64,000 nucleotides of DNA from Desulfosporosinus sp. HMP52 (GTDB lineage Bacteria > Bacillota > Desulfitobacteriia > Desulfitobacteriales > Desulfitobacteriaceae), in the NCBI RefSeq assembly GCF_000765145.1, contig NZ_JMGA01000004.1, forward strand, positions 24,728 to 88,727, read 5' to 3'. Positions 61,121-64,000 of this stretch are shown one piece after another. The notes beneath the pieces are model-generated. The model was given only the letters and a program-made list of their open reading frames with translations, made no database searches and was not told the DNA's origin. Position numbers and translations under genes: made by a program. Position 1 is the stretch's first letter; each line of letters opens with the position of its first letter.

Positions 61121-61155
61121 AGGCTAGAAGCAGCAAGCATCTAGCCTTTATTTAT
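61121..61155 (+). terminator. Terminator of ppx
   Basis: aggctaga / tctagcct, then ttatttat. Confidence 0.6.
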
Positions 61156-61466
61156 GTGCCGGCGACGACTTTAGAACTTTCCGGAAATGTCGGTGAGCGA
61201 GATGTGTCTGTCATCTCGCTCAATCTATACGGCTTAGACTTAACCGGAAAAATCTAAATTCATATATCATTACTTGTTAGTATAAAGTATGAGCATTAAT
61301 TCTCAGTTAAGGAAAAGTTAACTTAATGTTAAACATCGCTGCAGCCTCTTTCATTGCTCCAACACTGCTCTCAACCAACACAACACATTACCAATTCTTA
61401 ACAATAACTGCCTTTTTTCTTAACACTAGAGTGCTATACTTATATTATCCCAAACAACTACAAAAA

Positions 61467-61530
61467 CGATAAAGGCAAACTTGGGGAAAGCCAAGGAAGC
61501 AAAGCCACGAAGGGAGGATTTATAAGATAA
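61467..61530 (+). ncRNA. Possible c-di-GMP-I (GEMM-like) riboswitch core
   Basis: GGCAAAC (61474-61480), a stem CTTGG/CCAAG capped by a loop containing GAAA, then AAGCAAAGCC (61497-61506), where GCC can pair with the opening GGC. This order and spacing (GGCAAAC ... GAAA ... GCAAAGCC) is the hallmark of the first half of GEMM-I c-di-GMP aptamers. The second arm (P3, usually with GGUAGC) is not recognisable: instead there is a gatttat/ataaatc stem at about 61518-61534. It could be a diverged or partial aptamer. The position directly upstream of a PilZ-domain gene supports a c-di-GMP role. Confidence 0.6.
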
Positions 61531-61567
61531 ATCAATTTAGATTGTATGAAGAGTGAGGGGTTTTAAA

Positions 61568-61603
61568 ATGATCATCGGTGAGGCGGTTTTTTTATGCCTA
61601 TAA
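61568..61603 (+). CDS. Possible 11-residue leader peptide overlapping the lrgA-PilZ start
   Basis: gagtgagggg lies seven bases before an ATG at 61568. The frame reads MIIGEAVFLCL and stops at 61601-61603, ten bases inside the next gene. It contains a T7 run (61587-61593) directly before the main ATG. It might couple translation to the main gene, or by -1 slippage on the T7 extend it with MIIGEAVFF at its N-terminus. Confidence 0.4.
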   Translation: MIIGEAVFLCL

Positions 61604-62310
61604 AGCTATTGTGGCAAACTGCTATACTTTGCTTGTTTACTTGGGGTGGAGCGCAAATCACAGCACGTTGGCAACTCCCAATCCCAGGAAGCGTTATAGG
61701 AATGGTTCTTTTATTTATTTTTCTCTGTTTAGGAGTAGTAAAGTTACAACACATTGAGGAGGCAGTAAATCTGCTGCTAAAGCATATGTTATTCTTCTTT
61801 ATTCCTATGGTTGTGGGATTAATAAATTCAGGAACCTTGCTATATAAAAGTGGGCTTGCTTTAGCTACCTCAATAGTTGTCAGTGTAGTGGTAGCCCTTG
61901 CCATGACGGGGGTTGTTGTCCAAAAGTTTGGAACAGGACGTAAATATTTACGAACTGAAATTAAAATGGCAATTCAAATTATGGGCATAGATTCATTTCA
62001 AATTAATACCTTCACAGAAGATATAAGCGGTGGTGGGGTAAAAGTTATATCTAAGCAATTATTAGAGATTGGTACTAAGGTGAATTGTATTATTTCTGGT
62101 TCTAGGCTTGGCATAATTGAAGCTACCGGAGAAGTAGTGAGAAACGAAGAGAGAGGACAAGATTTTCGCTTAGCAATTAACTTTACAGAGATGAGTGAAC
62201 AAGATCGAACTAAATTAATAGCCTTTACTTGCCGGATGGGGGAACATATTTCTCTAGACACCACAGACACGAATCAGGGTTTTTTACAGCCGTCCATGGA
62301 AAAACACTGA
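61594..62310 (+). CDS. LrgA/CidA-type membrane protein fused to a PilZ domain
   Basis: 238 residues. The first 110 are a CidA/LrgA holin-like protein: LPIPGSVIGMVLLFIFLCLG (conserved PIPGSVIGM), LLLKHMLFFFIPMVVGLINS (FFIP motif) and four helices. Residues 116-225 form a PilZ domain: RKYLR (RxxxR, 116-120), TEDISGGGVKV (DxSxxG, 143-148), TGEVVRNEERGQDFRLAINF. Both c-di-GMP-contacting motifs are complete. I do not know this fusion from established families. LrgA-type proteins are membrane pores or regulators of murein hydrolase export and of pyruvate transport; PilZ would gate this by c-di-GMP. lrgB follows. Start is ambiguous (see leader peptide). Confidence 0.88.
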   Translation: MPIKLLWQTAILCLFTWGGAQITARWQLPIPGSVIGMVLLFIFLCLGVVKLQHIEEAVNLLLKHMLFFFIPMVVGLINSGTLLYKSGLALATSIVVSVVVALAMTGVVVQKFGTGRKYLRTEIKMAIQIMGIDSFQINTFTEDISGGGVKVISKQLLEIGTKVNCIISGSRLGIIEATGEVVRNEERGQDFRLAINFTEMSEQDRTKLIAFTCRMGEHISLDTTDTNQGFLQPSMEKH

Positions 62311-62350
62311 TTAAGGATACCTAGAATTCTAATGGGGGTGGGATCAACCG

Positions 62351-63040
62351 GTGAATTCATTTCTAATTGTAGCTAGTATAATTTTGACAATGGGTGCTTA
62401 TAGCTTAAGTAGGCTCATTTTCTTACGATGCAACAGACACCCCCTGCTCAATGTGTTATTTCTTAGTACATTCTTTATCTTTCTCTTATTACGTGCCTGT
62501 CATCTTTCGTATGATGAGTATATTTCAGGAATAGACATTGTCACTTACTTTTTGGGTCCCGTTACCGTGGCTTTAGCTGTACCTCTCTTTAAAAATAGGC
62601 TGGTACTGAAAAAATATATTACACCGATATTTGTTGGTATTTTGTGTGGGTCCTTGGCTAGCATGACCACTGCTGTGTTAATTGGCAAGCTTACAGGGTT
62701 GTCTAAAACGATAACAATGTCTCTGGCACCTAAATCGGTAACAATACCTATTGCAATAGAAATTGCTAAATATATAGGTGGTGATCCGACTTTAGTAGCC
62801 ATTTTTGTAGTTGTTACCGGTTTGGTTGGCTCCATTATCGGACCTACATTATTAACGAGATTAAAAGTCACAGATCCTGTTGCCAGAGGGATTGCCTTAG
62901 GTACTGCTGGTCAGGGTCAAGGGACTGCCGTTGCTATGCTAGAGGGTGAAATGCAAGGGGCTATGGCCGGACTTGCAATGGCATTGGCTGGTGTTTTAAC
63001 ATCATTGATAGCCCCCATGTTCCTCACACTGATAGGATAA
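62351..63040 (+). CDS. lrgB: LrgB/CidB family membrane protein
   Basis: 229 residues, GTG start after tgggggtgggatcaaccg. Seven or so helices. LrgB signatures: LGPVTVALAVPLFKNRLVLK, TMSLAPKSVTIPIAIEIAKY, DPTLVAIFVVVTGLVGSIIG and RGIALGTAGQGQGTAVAMLE. It is the usual partner of LrgA. The 40-bp gap and same orientation place it in the same operon as the LrgA-PilZ fusion. Confidence 0.92.
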   Translation: MNSFLIVASIILTMGAYSLSRLIFLRCNRHPLLNVLFLSTFFIFLLLRACHLSYDEYISGIDIVTYFLGPVTVALAVPLFKNRLVLKKYITPIFVGILCGSLASMTTAVLIGKLTGLSKTITMSLAPKSVTIPIAIEIAKYIGGDPTLVAIFVVVTGLVGSIIGPTLLTRLKVTDPVARGIALGTAGQGQGTAVAMLEGEMQGAMAGLAMALAGVLTSLIAPMFLTLIG

Positions 63041-63150
63041 ATGCTGACTTACCATTTTGACTATCTTAATTTCTATATCCATAAGAGCGGCCCTTAGGCC
63101 GCAAAATCACCGGCCATCGGCAGGCGAGGCATTTTCCCCACTGACAGGTT

Positions 63151-63390
63151 TCAATATAGGGGCGGATCATACAAATCGGTTGTTGTTGAATCTGTTATTT
63201 TAATGTCTTTTTTGCCGATTAATTCGCCACCGGTGGTGACAAACATATTTTTTGATATAATCAGTTCCATAGCGGCTTCAACTTCCGCGGCAGTCAAGTC
63301 TGTCCGTGGTGCCGGCAGCGTAAGGGTAAATGTGCTTCCCTGGGTTGTGACAAAGGTCAGCCGAAGGGTCTTCTGCTGCGTATCTGCCAT
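63151..63390 (-). CDS. DUF2922 family protein
   Basis: 79 residues: TLRLTFVTTQGSTFTLTLPA, then DLTAAEVEAAMELIISKNMF, VTTGGELIGKKDIKITDSTT. This matches DUF2922, small proteins found with DUF1659 in endospore-forming Firmicutes. Beta strands plus one helix. Function unknown. Initiation site gaggggggattggt. 37 bp downstream of DUF1659 on the same strand. Confidence 0.88.
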   Translation of the reverse strand: MADTQQKTLRLTFVTTQGSTFTLTLPAPRTDLTAAEVEAAMELIISKNMFVTTGGELIGKKDIKITDSTTTDLYDPPLY

Positions 63391-63427
63391 ACCAATCCCC
63401 CCTCTCCTCGTATGATTGATTAGAGAT

Positions 63428-63652
63428 TTATTCCTCAGCTAGATCAAAGCGGTTATTCCGGGTTACGGATACCAACGGGTATTCCAACAAATCGAATAAA
63501 GTGGTTGCTACTTCGTAAAGATCCTCATCGGACACGTCCATCTTTAGCCCGGAAAAGCTTTTTTGCCGGAAAACCGGGGAACCGCCGGCATTCGTGCCGA
63601 TCTGATAACGGATAACCATCTCGGTTTCCACCCCTGACGAAATGATAGGCAT
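63428..63652 (-). CDS. DUF1659 family protein
   Basis: 74 residues: ETEMVIRYQIGTNAGGSPVF, RQKSFSGLKMDVSDEDLYEV and DLLEYPLVSVTRNNRFDLAE. Typical DUF1659, which is paired with DUF2922 (the YvlD-like pairing seen across Bacillota). ggagggattatga before the ATG at 63652. Likely co-expressed with DUF2922. Confidence 0.88.
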   Translation of the reverse strand: MPIISSGVETEMVIRYQIGTNAGGSPVFRQKSFSGLKMDVSDEDLYEVATTLFDLLEYPLVSVTRNNRFDLAEE

Positions 63653-63756
63653 TCATAATCCCTCCCTTATTCTGATTTTTACTGGTCAAGCCTTGGTTTG
63701 TCCTTTTTATCTTATGCACCTTGTCCGGCAGGGGTTACCCTTGTCTAGGGTATATA

Positions 63757-63820
63757 TGACAAAATAATGGGAAGACCGTAAAGTACCTAAGCCTTTTACG
63801 GTCTTCCCATTATTTTGTCA
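63757..63820. repeat. 26-bp perfect palindrome (repeat element, copy 2)
   Basis: tgacaaaataatgggaagac ... at 63757-63782 is the exact reverse complement of 63795-63820, with a 12-base spacer. It shares tgacaaaataatg and ttttacggtc with 53631-53672. Such a long perfect stem could be a terminator for both strands or a small REP/MITE-like element. Confidence 0.8.
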
Positions 63821-63931
63821 CAAGTGAGGGCTTGAACACATAGGCTATGAGTAAGGTTGTACAAATCCATCTTGTCTTATGGGAGCTTTTCTCCGGAAAA
63901 GCTTATGAATAAGCAGAGGAGCTAGAAAATC

Positions 63932-64000
63932 ATGGCGAAGGGAATAAGTGAGCGAACGCCACAGATTATCGCGGCGGAAATTAACAGTATTAAAGATCAG
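63932..64000 (+). CDS. DUF3102 domain protein, N-terminal part (runs off the window)
   Basis: ATG at 63932 after agaggagctagaaaatc, open to the end (23 codons). It begins MAKGISERTPQIIAAEINSI, which matches the N-terminus of DUF3102 proteins (SERTPQVIAAEIN pattern), helical proteins often in phage-like or plasmid contexts and sometimes ParB/KorB-related. Too short for certainty. Confidence 0.7.
   Translation, partial: MAKGISERTPQIIAAEINSIKDQ

Larger units (their letters stand above)
61040..61593. promoter_or_regulatory. Leader region of the lrgA-PilZ operon
   Basis: Contains the ppx terminator hairpin (aggctaga / tctagcct, 61121-61147), a second stem gagcgagatg / catctcgctc (61195-61221), a probable promoter (-10-like tatact near 61432), the riboswitch-like element (61467-61530) and a short leader frame (61568). 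Confidence 0.5.

Overview
The window looks like chromosome of an anaerobic, spore-forming Firmicute of the Peptococcaceae, most like Desulfosporosinus or Desulfitobacterium. The reasons are moderate-to-low GC, Gram-positive style ribosome binding sites, CotF-type spore coat proteins, DUF1659/DUF2922 proteins, a stand-alone HdrD/DsrK-like iron-sulfur protein, a Tat-exported [FeFe] hydrogenase with an NrfD-type membrane partner, and a multiheme cytochrome c/cytochrome b pair. The genus is inference. I saw no rRNA, tRNA, CRISPR array or intact insertion sequence.

Layout. 1-576 is the start of an M3 oligoendopeptidase gene. 577-1795 is a GC-richer, repeat-filled, gene-free block. 1796-7227 holds a Tat-signal metallo-beta-lactamase-fold protein, a DUF4434 protein preceded by a (A/V)KREQ-repeat mini-ORF, a TraB-like membrane protein and an HdrD-like protein. 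7362-10722 is an operon (DUF5320, DUF134, NifU-like, NifX-like, two ferredoxin-MinD ATPases) behind a promoter flanked by four copies of an ATTGACATATG operator. 10913-18995 carries an SDH-type protease, TatA, two coat-like proteins, a DUF2600 terpene synthase facing a long-chain prenyl diphosphate synthase, an MFS exporter, a flavoprotein and a ferritin-like protein. 19239-26426 has pckA, a HicB-like protein, a pentaheme cytochrome c/cytochrome b operon, a group of tiny membrane proteins, and sstT. 26502-32824 has a solitary C5-cytosine methyltransferase, greA, a sensor kinase, a DeoR regulator and a DegT aminotransferase. 33592-38539 is an exported [FeFe] hydrogenase operon plus a polyferredoxin. 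40473-45108 has a chemoreceptor and a phosphonate-type ABC transporter, with a degenerate phnC fragment 3 kb upstream. 45223-50653 has an MFS gene broken at a poly-A tract, a LysR regulator, and a divergent arylsulfotransferase/thioredoxin-like pair. 50912-54501 is mostly cell-surface and hypothetical genes. 55754-61039 is a polyphosphate module (ppk, a degenerate Ppx-like HD protein, ppx). 61467-63040 is an lrgAB-like operon. 63151 to the end has DUF2922, DUF1659 and the start of a DUF3102 gene.

The most unusual item is at 61467-63040. A CidA/LrgA-type membrane protein is fused to a C-terminal PilZ domain with both c-di-GMP-binding motifs (RKYLR and DISGGG). It is followed by lrgB and preceded by a leader resembling the core of a c-di-GMP-I (GEMM) riboswitch. 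This suggests a holin-like or murein-hydrolase-export system controlled by c-di-GMP at both RNA and protein level. The fusion is read directly from the sequence; the riboswitch and the function are inference.

Other connected themes are Tat export (TatA plus two Tat-signal proteins), anaerobic electron transfer (HdrD-like, cytochrome b/c, hydrogenase and NrfD), and gene decay by small duplications (phnC relic, a truncated copy of the 53112 gene).
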